From the NCBI RefSeq assembly GCF_003641205.1, contig NZ_CP032762.1:1178001-1242000 (forward strand): a DNA stretch of 64,000 nt, in the 5' to 3' direction. Source of the stretch: Rhodococcus sp. P1Y (GTDB taxonomy: Bacteria > Actinomycetota > Actinomycetes > Mycobacteriales > Mycobacteriaceae). Shown in pieces: positions 33,859-42,500 of this stretch (positions within the stretch are counted from its first letter, which is position 1; every line of letters starts with the position of its first letter). The notes below the pieces were generated by a model. The model had not been told where the DNA came from and made no database searches. It was given only the letters and a program-made list of their open reading frames with translations. The position numbers and the translations under genes were made by a program.

Positions 33859-35547
33859 ATGACGGACAGAACGGCGTTTGCGGCGTTCAAGGCGGCGCGG
33901 GATACATTGCTCGACGCCTACGGTGACTACGACTCCGCGCTGGAGAAGTTCGAATGGCCTTCGGTGGGCGAGAAATTCAACTGGGCCATCGACTGGTTCG
34001 ACGCCTACGCCCGCGGCAACGACGGCACGGCTCTGTGGATCGTCGAGGAAGACGGCCGCGAGGGTAAGTACAGCTTCGACGATATCTCGCGACGCTCGGA
34101 CCAGGTGGCTCGCTGGCTCGAATCGCTGGGAGTGGGCCCCGGCGACTCCGTCATCCTGATGCTCGGCAACCAGGTAGAGCTGTGGGAGTCGATGCTCGCG
34201 GTCATGAAGCTCGGCGCAGTGCTGATGCCGACCACGACCGCTATCGGATCGGCAGATCTGACCGATCGAGTGGAGCGGGGACAGGCCAAAGCCGTCGTCG
34301 CCAACCCGGCGGATACAGCGAAGTTCGATGACGTGCCCGGTGACTACCTGAAGATCACCGTGGGCGACGTGCCGGGATGGGCGGACTTCCGCGCTGCGTA
34401 CCAGGTTCAGGACCCGCAGCCCTTCGAGACCGTCACCGCACCGAGCGACCGATTGCTGCTGTACTTCACCTCGGGAACGACGAGCAAGCCCAAACTCGTC
34501 GAGCACACACAGGTGTCGTACCCGGTCGGCCATCTGAGCACCATGTATTTTCTCGGCCTCAGGCCGGGCGATGTTCACCTCAACATCAGCTCGCCCGGCT
34601 GGGCCAAGCACGCGTGGAGTTGTTTCTTCGCGCCGTGGATCGCCGAGGCGACGATCTTCATCTACAACTACGCGCGGTTCGACGCCAAAGTTCTACTCGA
34701 TCAGATCCGCCGCGCCGAGGTCACGACGTTCTGTGCACCGCCGACGGTGTGGCGCATGCTGATTCAGGCCGATATCTCAGGCGGGCGTGGTGCGCTGCGT
34801 GAAGCGATCGGTGCGGGTGAGCCCCTCAATCCCGAGGTCATCTCCCATGTTCAGAAGCAGTGGGGATTGAATATTCGCGACGGCTTCGGACAGACGGAAA
34901 CGACTGCACTGGTTGCGAACACACCGGGTGCCGAGCTGAAGTTCGGTTCGATGGGCCGTCCGCTTCCTGGCGTGCCCGTCGTCATCGTGGATCCCGTGAC
35001 CGGCGACGAGGCGGACGAGGGCGAGATCTGCCTGGATCTGTCGAAGCACCCGTACAACCTGATGACCGGGTACGTGGGCAATCCTGCGCGCAACGACGAA
35101 GTCATGTCGGGCGGGTACTACCACACCGGTGACGTCGCATCGCGGGACGAACGCGGTTACATCACGTACGTGGGACGCACCGACGACGTGTTCAAGGCGT
35201 CGGACTACAAGATCTCGCCGTTCGAGCTCGAGAGCGTTCTGATCGAACACCCGGCCGTCGCAGAGGCTGCCGTCGTACCTGCGCCGGACGAGACGAGGTT
35301 GTCGGTCCCCAAGGCGTACGTCGCTCTCGCAGCCGGCTGGGAACCGAACGAAGACACTGCATTTCAGATCCTGAAATACGCCCGCGAGCACCTCGCGCCC
35401 TACCTGCGGGTGCGTCGTATCGAATTCTTCGAGCTTCCGAAGACGATCTCCGGCAAGATCCGCCGCGTCGAACTCAGGGCGCGTGAGGATTCGGGCGCCG
35501 TGTTGTCCGGGGAGTGGCGGGACGACCAGTTCTCTGGTTTGAAATAG
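33859..35547 (+). CDS. AMP-forming acyl-CoA synthetase
   Basis: A 562-residue adenylate-forming ligase. P-loop YFTSGTTSKPKLVEH (near residue 200), adenine motif DGFGQTETT, hinge GRTDDVFKASDYKISPFELE and the C-terminal catalytic lysine in KTISGKIRRVEL are all present. The N-terminal extension (FEWPSVGEKFNWAIDWFDAYA) resembles acetyl/medium-chain acyl-CoA synthetases. GGGAG stands five bases before the ATG at 33859. The acid substrate cannot be read. A family A hairpin separates it from the convergent monooxygenase gene. Confidence 0.9.
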   Translation: MTDRTAFAAFKAARDTLLDAYGDYDSALEKFEWPSVGEKFNWAIDWFDAYARGNDGTALWIVEEDGREGKYSFDDISRRSDQVARWLESLGVGPGDSVILMLGNQVELWESMLAVMKLGAVLMPTTTAIGSADLTDRVERGQAKAVVANPADTAKFDDVPGDYLKITVGDVPGWADFRAAYQVQDPQPFETVTAPSDRLLLYFTSGTTSKPKLVEHTQVSYPVGHLSTMYFLGLRPGDVHLNISSPGWAKHAWSCFFAPWIAEATIFIYNYARFDAKVLLDQIRRAEVTTFCAPPTVWRMLIQADISGGRGALREAIGAGEPLNPEVISHVQKQWGLNIRDGFGQTETTALVANTPGAELKFGSMGRPLPGVPVVIVDPVTGDEADEGEICLDLSKHPYNLMTGYVGNPARNDEVMSGGYYHTGDVASRDERGYITYVGRTDDVFKASDYKISPFELESVLIEHPAVAEAAVVPAPDETRLSVPKAYVALAAGWEPNEDTAFQILKYAREHLAPYLRVRRIEFFELPKTISGKIRRVELRAREDSGAVLSGEWRDDQFSGLK

Positions 35548-35560
35548 CTGCTCGGCCCCC

Positions 35561-35604
35561 AGTGGCACGAAAGAGTGCCCTCTGGGGCACTTAACCGTGC
35601 CACT
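35561..35604. terminator. Family A hairpin, locus 5
   Basis: Outer arms AGTGGCACG/CGTGCCACT plus an inner AGTGCCC/GGGCACT stem, between the convergent ends of the acyl-CoA synthetase and the monooxygenase genes. Confidence 0.72.
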
Positions 35605-35625
35605 GGGGCGGAGCCCCAATAGTCG

Positions 35626-36783
35626 CTATCGTGACACGAAAGGCGTTCCGGTCGAGGCATTGTCGCGGGCACTCGGGCGAGCGAGCCCGCGCTTTTCGAG
35701 GATCGGGCGGACGCCCTCGCCGAAGTGGTAGGCCTCTTCGAGGTGTGGGTAGCCGGAGAGCACGAAGTGGTCGAGCCCGATGGAGGAGTACTCGGCGATT
35801 CGGTCGGCAACCTCCTCGTGCGACCCGACAAGCGCTGTGCCCGCGCCGCCCCGGACGAGGCCGACGCCCGTCCACAGGTTGGGTGCGATCTCGAGTGAGC
35901 GGGCATCGGCGCCTGCTGTGTAGGCGTCACCACCGCCGTGTAGTTCACGCATGCGGCGTTGGCCCTCGGAGACGGACCTCGACAGGCTTTCCTGCGCGGC
36001 CGCAATGGCTTTCGGATCCAATGCGCTCAGCAGCCGATCCGCCTCGGCCCAGGCCTGCTCGGATGTGTCCCGCGAAATGACGTGTAGCCGAATGCCGTAG
36101 TCGAGGGTTCGGCCCTGGACTTCGGCGAGATCGCGGATCCACGCAATCTTCGACGCCACCGCGGACGCCGGTTCGCCCCAGGTCAGGTAGGTATCGGCGA
36201 ACTGGGATGCCACTGTCCCGGCTGCGGGGGACGAACCACCGAAAAAGATCGGCGGAACCGGATCCGGGTGTCGCTGCAGCGCAGCTTCTTCGACCTTGAT
36301 GTATTTGCCGTCGAACGAGACCGGCCCGTCGTTCGCCCAGAGGCGCCTGGTGACATCGAGAAATTCACCGCAGCGTGCGTATCGCTCGTTCTTGTCCAGA
36401 AAATCTCCGAAGCGGCGTTGCTCGTGATCCTCGCCGCCGGTGACCACGTTGAGAAGCAAGCGGCCACCCGACTGCCACTGGAACGTTGCGGCCATCTGAG
36501 CGGCAAGCGTGGGGCTGAGCAGCCCGGGACGCAGCGCGACGAGGAACTTGAGTGTCTCGGTGGTGTCGATCATCATTGCCGTCGTCAACCAGGCGTCCTC
36601 GCACCATGCGCCGGTGGGCGTCAGGACCGATTCGAAACCGTTGTCCTCGGCTGCGGCGCCGATCTGATTGAGGTACTTCAAGGAGGCAGGCCGGTCACCG
36701 GACATCGACGACCCATGCCCGCCGGCCATCAGGTTGCGCGAGTCGCCGTACGTGGGCAGAAACCAATGAAAGCGCAGAGACAT
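35626..36783 (-). CDS. FMNH2-dependent alkanesulfonate monooxygenase-like luciferase-fold protein
   Basis: A 385-residue luciferase-like oxidoreductase, close to SsuD in length. N-terminal MSLRFHWFLPTYGDSR, TPTGAWCEDAWL, and NVVTGGEDHEQRRFGDFLDKNERYAR are characteristic of the alkanesulfonate monooxygenase subgroup; FFGGSSPAAGTVASQFADTYLTWGEP is the flavin-binding region. It needs reduced FMN from a reductase not encoded nearby. It is divergent from an MHS transporter, and a sulfate-type transporter lies 2 kb away, consistent with sulfur acquisition. Confidence 0.85.
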   Translation of the reverse strand: MSLRFHWFLPTYGDSRNLMAGGHGSSMSGDRPASLKYLNQIGAAAEDNGFESVLTPTGAWCEDAWLTTAMMIDTTETLKFLVALRPGLLSPTLAAQMAATFQWQSGGRLLLNVVTGGEDHEQRRFGDFLDKNERYARCGEFLDVTRRLWANDGPVSFDGKYIKVEEAALQRHPDPVPPIFFGGSSPAAGTVASQFADTYLTWGEPASAVASKIAWIRDLAEVQGRTLDYGIRLHVISRDTSEQAWAEADRLLSALDPKAIAAAQESLSRSVSEGQRRMRELHGGGDAYTAGADARSLEIAPNLWTGVGLVRGGAGTALVGSHEEVADRIAEYSSIGLDHFVLSGYPHLEEAYHFGEGVRPILEKRGLARPSARDNASTGTPFVSR

Positions 36784-36826
36784 ATCGATCGATAGTTGCA
36801 GAGGAGAATCGACGACGCCAGAGTTC

Positions 36827-36841
36827 GAATCACCGTGATTC
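36827..36841. promoter_or_regulatory. Palindromic candidate operator GAATCAC-C-GTGATTC
   Basis: Perfect 7-bp arms around one central base in the 137-bp gap between the divergent SsuD-like and MHS transporter genes. It lies 43 bases before the minus-strand start, a good position for a repressor or activator. Confidence 0.5.
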
Positions 36842-36920
36842 TGGAATTCGGGCTTGACGGGTTTCGTGGTTAGCGTAGAACGTCACTGCTCGCCATCTTC
36901 GCCCGTGAGGAACTGCTCCA

Positions 36921-38237
36921 ATGACGACCGTTGCCGGACCCGCACCGATCGAAACGGATCTCGCCCGACGGAAGAGGCTGCGGACAGTGGTCGCCGCGAG
37001 CCTACTCGGCACCACCGTCGAGTGGTACGACTTCTTCCTCTACGCCACCGCCGCCAGCCTGGTGTTCAATCAGCTGTTCTTCCCCGACCAGAGCTCGTAC
37101 GTCGGGACGATGCTGTCCTTCGCGACATTTGCCGTCGGATTCGTCGTTCGCCCGATCGGCGGGGTCGTCTTCGGACATTTCGGCGACCGAATCGGACGAA
37201 AGAAGACCCTCGCGCTGACGATGTTCATCATGGGCATCGCGACGGCTCTGATGGGCGCGCTCCCGACGGCGGAGCAGATCGGCATCCTCGCACCGATTCT
37301 GTTGCTGCTCCTGCGCATCCTGCAAGGGTTCGCGCTCGGCGGTGAATGGGCGGGTGCGGTGCTGCTGGCCGTCGAGCACAGCCCGGCCAAGAAGCGCGGT
37401 CTGTTCGGCAGCATCCCTCAGATCGGCCTCGCGCTCGGGTTGGCACTCGGAACTGCGGTGTTCGCACTTCTTCAAACCGTGTTCGACGACGCCGCGTTCC
37501 TCGCGTACGGATGGCGCATTGCGTTTCTCCTCAGCTTGATTCTCGTCGCCGTCGGACTCGTCGTTCGTTTGAAGGTCGAAGAGACGCCGGCATTTCAGGA
37601 GGTCACCGAGCTGAAGCAGCGGTCATCCGCGCCGGTACGTGAGGTGTTCGCTCGAAAGTCGGCTCGCGGAACGGTTCTCGGATTGCTCTCGCGGTGGGGT
37701 GAGGGTGCGGCATTCAACACGTGGGGCGTTTTTGCCATCACGTATGCGACGACGGAGTTGGATTTCGAGAAGGTACCCGTACTGCTGGTCGTGACTGTGG
37801 CTGCCACGGTGATGGCTGTGCTGCTGCCGGTGTCGGGTCTTCTCGTGGATCGCTTCGGCGCCAAACGGATCTACGTCATCGGAATCGCGCTGTACGGACT
37901 CTCGGTCTTCCCCGTGTTCGTATTGTTCGGCGCCGGAAGCCTGTGGTTGTTCGGGCTCGGACTCGTGCTGGTGTTCGGATTCGTCCACGCCCTGTTCTAC
38001 GGCGCCCAGGGCACGCTGTACGCCAGCCTCTACCCGACCGAAATTCGGTACACCGGACTCTCCGTCGTCTACCAGTTCTCGGGCATCTACGCCTCGGGCG
38101 TCACCCCTCTGATCCTGACGGCTCTCATCGCTGCCGGAAGCGGATCACCCTGGCTGGCTTGCGGATTCCTCGTCGGGACCTCGGTGATCAGCGTCGTGGC
38201 CACCTCGCTCATTCGAAAAAAGGACCTGTACCTCTAG
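36921..38237 (+). CDS. MFS transporter, metabolite:H+ symporter (MHS) family
   Basis: A 438-residue twelve-helix transporter. The MHS signatures are clear: SLLGTTVEWYDFFLYATAA in helix 1, GDRIGRKKTL in the loop 2-3, and RILQGFALGGEWAGAVLLAVEH. Relatives (ShiA, KgtP, ProP) carry shikimate, 2-oxoglutarate or betaine with protons. GAGG lies ten bases before the ATG. Its last 29 bases overlap the end of a convergent hydrolase gene. The substrate is unknown; an organosulfonate would fit the divergent monooxygenase. Confidence 0.9.
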   Translation: MTTVAGPAPIETDLARRKRLRTVVAASLLGTTVEWYDFFLYATAASLVFNQLFFPDQSSYVGTMLSFATFAVGFVVRPIGGVVFGHFGDRIGRKKTLALTMFIMGIATALMGALPTAEQIGILAPILLLLLRILQGFALGGEWAGAVLLAVEHSPAKKRGLFGSIPQIGLALGLALGTAVFALLQTVFDDAAFLAYGWRIAFLLSLILVAVGLVVRLKVEETPAFQEVTELKQRSSAPVREVFARKSARGTVLGLLSRWGEGAAFNTWGVFAITYATTELDFEKVPVLLVVTVAATVMAVLLPVSGLLVDRFGAKRIYVIGIALYGLSVFPVFVLFGAGSLWLFGLGLVLVFGFVHALFYGAQGTLYASLYPTEIRYTGLSVVYQFSGIYASGVTPLILTALIAAGSGSPWLACGFLVGTSVISVVATSLIRKKDLYL

Positions 38238-39039
38238 GACTGGCCAAGAACGGCTCGACGACACGGAGAACCTCCGCGCCTGCGGCGGGGGTCGTGGAAT
38301 GGTCGAAGCCGTCGATGAGATGAAACTCTGCGCCCGGGACGAGCTCGGCGGCTCGGCGTGAGTCGGCAAGCCTGGTGGAGTCCTCGGAGCCGACGTAGAA
38401 CAGACTCGGAACGTCGAAGTGGGTCAGCGCGTCGTCGGCGAGGCCAGGTTCTGCGTCGGACGCTCGGAAATAGGCGGCCATCGCGTCGGAGTCGTTGGCG
38501 GAGAACACCGCTCGCGTCGCGGCATCCACCGGGAACAGTCTGTGCCTGTTCCATTCCTCGATGAACCCGTCCATGCCACGTTCGGCCAACACGTCGGCAC
38601 ATCGTGGGAAGAACAACCGGTCGAACGCTCCGCGTTGCGGACCGTGAGATCCACCGCCGACGACGAGCCTGCTGATTCGGTCGGGCGCGGCCGCCGTCAA
38701 CGTCAATCCAGCGCGGCCACCGTACGAGTAACCCCAGTAGTCGGCCTTCGTGACTCCTGCTGCGTCGAGCACGGCAATCAGATCGCCGACGATGGTGTCC
38801 ATCGCGTAGGCCTCGACCTCGTGCGGCTTGTCGCTGCGTCCGTGCCCGCGCATGTCGAGAAGAATCAGCGTGCGCGAGGGGCGCAGGGCTTTGACGTAAC
38901 CGAACGTTCGCCAGATCGTATGGGTGAGAAGGCTGCCGTGCACCAGAAGAAGCGGCGGCCCGGACCCTACGATCTGAAAAGCGATCCTGGTGCCGTCGGA
39001 CGGATTGGTAGCGAAGTCCACAGGTTCATTGTGCGTCAT
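38209..39039 (-). CDS. Alpha/beta hydrolase
   Basis: A 276-residue hydrolase. Oxyanion region LLVHGSLLTHTIW, LDMRGHGRSDKP, nucleophile elbow GYSYGGRAG with the serine near residue 106, acid in YVGSEDSTR and base histidine in DGFDHST are present. The 3' end overlaps the convergent MHS transporter gene by 29 bases, and the 5' end overlaps the SulP transporter gene by 14 bases on the same strand. Substrate unknown. Confidence 0.85.
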   Translation of the reverse strand: MTHNEPVDFATNPSDGTRIAFQIVGSGPPLLLVHGSLLTHTIWRTFGYVKALRPSRTLILLDMRGHGRSDKPHEVEAYAMDTIVGDLIAVLDAAGVTKADYWGYSYGGRAGLTLTAAAPDRISRLVVGGGSHGPQRGAFDRLFFPRCADVLAERGMDGFIEEWNRHRLFPVDAATRAVFSANDSDAMAAYFRASDAEPGLADDALTHFDVPSLFYVGSEDSTRLADSRRAAELVPGAEFHLIDGFDHSTTPAAGAEVLRVVEPFLASPRGTGPFFE

Positions 39040-40723
39040 GGCGATGGGAGAACGAGTCGACGGCTGCTTCGAGCGTGTAGTAGAAGCGCGTCGAGTCGAA
39101 CCGGCTGCCCAGCCCGAAACGAATGAGCCGATCCTTGATGGGGCCTTTCATTTCTGCGAATATCAGCCGGATGTTCTGATCCTCCAGGTAGCGATCCAGA
39201 TCGATGAGTTCGTCGACGGCGGTGGTGTCGAGACCGGTGATCGGCTCGGCCGCGATGACGACCCACTCGACCGGAGTCGGGGCGTCGGCCACCACGGACC
39301 GGATGTACTGGTCGAAGATGTCACCGTTCGCGAAGAACAGCGGGGCGTCGAACCGAACCAAGACGAGACCCGGGATGCGACTACCGTCCGGATGGCGTTC
39401 CACATCATGGAAACCCGGACGGTCCGTGGTGCGAACGAGTTCGGTGCGGTACGGCTGCCACGCACGAGCAACGACGGCGACGAAGGACAACCCGATGGCG
39501 ACGAGAATTCCCTGCAGCACACCCACGAGGGCGACGCCGAGGAATGTGGCTGCGGCAAGAGCGAATTCGACACGGCTCATGTGCCACATCCGGACCAGAC
39601 CGGTCACGTCGACGAGAGATGTCGCTGCGACAACGACCACCGCGCCGAGCGCAGCGTTCGGAAGGTACGCGGTCACGCCTGGTGCGAGTAGGACGAAGGC
39701 GAGCACAGCGAGCGCGCCCACCACTCCTGCCAATTGCGTTCGAGCACCGTTCTGTTCGGCGACGGGTGTCCGTGATCCGCTCGCCGAGATCGGGAAACCG
39801 CCGAACAGCCCGCCCGCGACATTGGCAACACCGATCGCCTTCATCTCGGTGCTGCCGTCGACGTCCTCGCCGTGCCGGGCAGCGAACGTGCGAGACAGAA
39901 CCGCGGTGTCGGCGAAAGCGAGCAGCGCTATTGCCGCCGCAGGTCCCGTCAAGGTCGCGACGTCACCCCAATCGACACCGCCGAACGACGGCAGCGGTAG
40001 ACCTCGGGGGAGTGCGCCGACCATGCTGATCCGGTCGGTGAGATCGAGGACAGCGGACGCGACGATAGCGCCGACCACCGCAACGAGCACTCCAGGGATG
40101 CGTGGGATGAACCGTCGAAAAGCGGGGATGACGACAAGTGAGCCGACGCCGACCGCAGCTGCCACCGGGTCGATGTCGCCCCGCAGAACGGACCGAACGA
40201 TCTCCGCGATCTGGCCGATCACACCGTCCGCATCGACGGAAAATCCGAACACCTTGGGCAGCTGGCCGACGATGACGATCAGTGCGATCGCATTGAGGTA
40301 GCCGAGCCGGATCGGTTTGGAGAGCAGCTGAGTGACGAATCCGAGCCGCAGATAGCCACCGGCGAGTAGGAGGACCCCGACGAGGACGCCGAGGACCCCC
40401 GCAAGGGCAATCGCGCTCGCAGGGTCGTCGGTCACCGCCAGCGGCAGAATCGCTGCGGCAATGAGCGGTGCCAGCGACGAATCCGGACCGAGGACCAGAA
40501 TCCTCGACGGCCCGACGACCGCGTAGACGAGCAGCGGGACAATCGTGGCGTACAGCCCCGCATACGCGGGCAACCCGGCGGCCTGCGCGTATCCCATCCC
40601 GGCTGGTATCAACAGGGCAGTGAGCACAAGGCCTGCCGTGATATCGCTACGCAGCCATTCACGGCGATAGCTTCGGGCAGTGACCAACCCGGGTAATCGG
40701 CCTACGACTCCCGTGACGGACAT
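39026..40723 (-). CDS. SulP-family anion transporter with STAS domain
   Basis: A 565-residue transporter. The N-terminal membrane domain (about residues 1-410) includes ITAGLVLTALLIPAGMGYAQAAGLPAYAGLYATIVPLLVYAVVG, and the C-terminal STAS domain ends with AVDELIDLDRYLEDQNIRLIFAEMKG. The family carries sulfate, bicarbonate or other anions. It is cotranscribed with, and overlaps, the hydrolase gene. The nearby SsuD-like gene makes sulfate a likely cargo, but bicarbonate or dicarboxylate cannot be excluded. Confidence 0.9.
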   Translation of the reverse strand: MSVTGVVGRLPGLVTARSYRREWLRSDITAGLVLTALLIPAGMGYAQAAGLPAYAGLYATIVPLLVYAVVGPSRILVLGPDSSLAPLIAAAILPLAVTDDPASAIALAGVLGVLVGVLLLAGGYLRLGFVTQLLSKPIRLGYLNAIALIVIVGQLPKVFGFSVDADGVIGQIAEIVRSVLRGDIDPVAAAVGVGSLVVIPAFRRFIPRIPGVLVAVVGAIVASAVLDLTDRISMVGALPRGLPLPSFGGVDWGDVATLTGPAAAIALLAFADTAVLSRTFAARHGEDVDGSTEMKAIGVANVAGGLFGGFPISASGSRTPVAEQNGARTQLAGVVGALAVLAFVLLAPGVTAYLPNAALGAVVVVAATSLVDVTGLVRMWHMSRVEFALAAATFLGVALVGVLQGILVAIGLSFVAVVARAWQPYRTELVRTTDRPGFHDVERHPDGSRIPGLVLVRFDAPLFFANGDIFDQYIRSVVADAPTPVEWVVIAAEPITGLDTTAVDELIDLDRYLEDQNIRLIFAEMKGPIKDRLIRFGLGSRFDSTRFYYTLEAAVDSFSHRHDAQ

Positions 40724-40733
40724 CGACAGAACA

Positions 40734-42317
40734 CTACAACGCGTCAGGCCCTTGGTCGGGTGCTGCGCCGAGATCCACCCACTTCGTCGGCTGGAGATCG
40801 CGCAGAAACGGAAGGTCGTGACTGACGACGACGAGAGCGCCCTCGTAACTCGACAAGGCCTCGGTCAAGTGTGCTTTGCTGGCCACGTCGAGATTGTTGG
40901 TGGGCTCGTCGAGCATCAGCAGTTTCGGCGCAGGGTCGGCAAGCAGAATGCGTGCGAGCGCGGCCCTCAGTCGCTCCCCGCCCGACAGCGTCGCGACGAC
41001 GGCATCGGCGTCGTTGCCGCGAAACAGAAATCGCGCGAGCTGAGCCCGAATCTGTTCGTTCGTAGCCCCTTCGGCTACGTCGGCGACGTTCTCAGCGACA
41101 GTGCGTGATTCGTCGAAGACGTCGAGCCGTTGAGGAAGGTATCGCCACGGAACTCCAGGCCTTGCGGCGTTGATCTTTCGGAGCAACGTCGTCTTACCGC
41201 TGCCGTTCGGGCCGATGAGCGCGATCCGCTCCGGCCCGACGATCTCGAGGTCGTCCAACTCGGCGATCTTCTGTCCAGCATGGACTTTCGTTGCCGGCAG
41301 GTCGACGCGTATTTCGCGATCGTCCCGCAACCGGTCCTCGGCAGCCGCGAGCGCCGTGTGGGCGTCGTCGACCTTGTCGATGTGCGTGTTGCGCAACTTT
41401 CCCGCCGATACCTGCGCAGCCCGCTTGCGCGCACCCATGACGATCTTGGGTTCTCGCTTCTGCTCGCTCATCTTCTTGCCGTATCGAATACGACGATCGA
41501 TCTTGGTACGCGTCTCGACCAGTTCTCGTTCCTGCTTGCGCACATCGTTTTTCGCGTCGTGCACGGCGGCGCGCGCGGCCTCTTGTTCCGCATCGATCTT
41601 CTCGCGGTAATGGGAGTAGTTGCCGCCGAACATCCGTAGTCTGCTCGGTCCTCCGCGTTCGGCTCTGAGTTCGGCGATGGTGTCCACGATTTCCAGTAAC
41701 TCGAGGTCGTGGCTGCAGACGACCACCGCACCACCGAACGCCTGTATCGCCTGGTAGAGGCGGTCGCGGGCATGGATGTCCAGGTTGTTGGTCGGCTCGT
41801 CGAGCAGTAAAACGTCGGGTTCGGCCAGCAGTTCGGCGGTCAGCGCCAGGAGCATGGATTCGCCGCCGGACAACGATCCGAGGACCCGGTCGAGATCTGC
41901 CGTCCGAGCCACGATGTGTCCGAGTCCTAGTTTGTCCAGCAACGCGACGGCACGTTCCTCGGCGTCCCAGCGGTGACCCACCGTCGTGAAGTCGTCGTCG
42001 TCGCCCTTGCCGGACTCTATGCGATGCAACGACTCTCGGAGCTCTCGTAGGCGAAGTATCTCGTCGACGCGGCGCCCGGGCACCGAGGTGACGTCCTGCG
42101 GCAAGTAACCGAGAACCCCTGGAACGGTGATCGAACCGCGACTCGGTGCCAAGGCGCCCGTCACGAGTTTGAGCAGAGTTGATTTCCCTGCGCCATTTGA
42201 TCCGACGAGCCCTGTTGCGCCAGAGGAGAATACAGCATCAAGGCCGTCGAAAACCTGATCGCCGTCGGGCCACGAGAAGTCGAGATCGGAAATGCGCAGG
42301 GATGGTGAGGTAGACAT
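40734..42317 (-). CDS. ABC-F family ATPase (ribosome-associated)
   Basis: A 527-residue protein with two ABC domains and no membrane segment. The first has Walker A GSNGAGKST (39-47) and signature LSGGESMLLAL; the second has GPNGSGKTT and LSGGERLRAALAR. A linker rich in charged residues (KKMSEQKREPKIVMGARKRA) joins them, as in ABC-F proteins that rescue antibiotic-stalled ribosomes or tune translation. GGAG lies five bases before the ATG. The 5' leader holds a short upstream reading frame and a hairpin covering the ribosome-binding site, typical of inducible resistance genes. The drug, if any, is unknown. Confidence 0.88.
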   Translation of the reverse strand: MSTSPSLRISDLDFSWPDGDQVFDGLDAVFSSGATGLVGSNGAGKSTLLKLVTGALAPSRGSITVPGVLGYLPQDVTSVPGRRVDEILRLRELRESLHRIESGKGDDDDFTTVGHRWDAEERAVALLDKLGLGHIVARTADLDRVLGSLSGGESMLLALTAELLAEPDVLLLDEPTNNLDIHARDRLYQAIQAFGGAVVVCSHDLELLEIVDTIAELRAERGGPSRLRMFGGNYSHYREKIDAEQEAARAAVHDAKNDVRKQERELVETRTKIDRRIRYGKKMSEQKREPKIVMGARKRAAQVSAGKLRNTHIDKVDDAHTALAAAEDRLRDDREIRVDLPATKVHAGQKIAELDDLEIVGPERIALIGPNGSGKTTLLRKINAARPGVPWRYLPQRLDVFDESRTVAENVADVAEGATNEQIRAQLARFLFRGNDADAVVATLSGGERLRAALARILLADPAPKLLMLDEPTNNLDVASKAHLTEALSSYEGALVVVSHDLPFLRDLQPTKWVDLGAAPDQGPDAL

Positions 42318-42318
42318 G

Positions 42319-42375
42319 ATTGCTCCAGAGGTGTGCGTGCGTACAGGCAGGCAGATGAACCTCTAGAAGAGCAAT
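42319..42375 (-). promoter_or_regulatory. Leader hairpin sequestering the ABC-F ribosome-binding site
   Basis: On the minus strand ATTGCTC (42375-42369) pairs with GAGCAAT (42325-42319), and AGAGGT (42364-42359) pairs with ACCTCT (42332-42327). The loop is 26 bases. The GGAG of the ABC-F gene lies within the 3' arm, so the folded leader should block initiation. The stop codon of an upstream reading frame lies in the 5' arm. Confidence 0.6.
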
Positions 42376-42464
42376 ACCCTCTCCGAATCTTTCGGCAACA
42401 AGACAATGCCTACGTTAGACGTGGTGTTCCGCGGCCGCAACCCACTTTTCCGTGGCGGCCCCAT
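42363..42464 (-). CDS. Putative 33-codon leader peptide of the ABC-F gene
   Basis: A short reading frame beginning MGPPRK and ending ERVLLF, located entirely between the upstream gene and the ABC-F gene. Its last codons and TAG stop overlap the 5' arm of the hairpin that hides the ABC-F ribosome-binding site. Ribosomes finishing or stalling here would open the hairpin. There is no clear Shine-Dalgarno sequence, and a second GGCCGC/GCGGCC stem (42433-42460) lies in its early part. Expression is not proven. Confidence 0.4.
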   Translation of the reverse strand: MGPPRKSGLRPRNTTSNVGIVLLPKDSERVLLF

Positions 42465-42500
42465 GCGCACGGAAATACGTAGTGGGCTATCTACTTTCGT

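Noticed and set aside
42363..42464. Independent small protein gene before ABC-F
   Set aside because: No clear ribosome-binding site and a composition without structure. It is kept only as a putative leader peptide because of its position in the hairpin.
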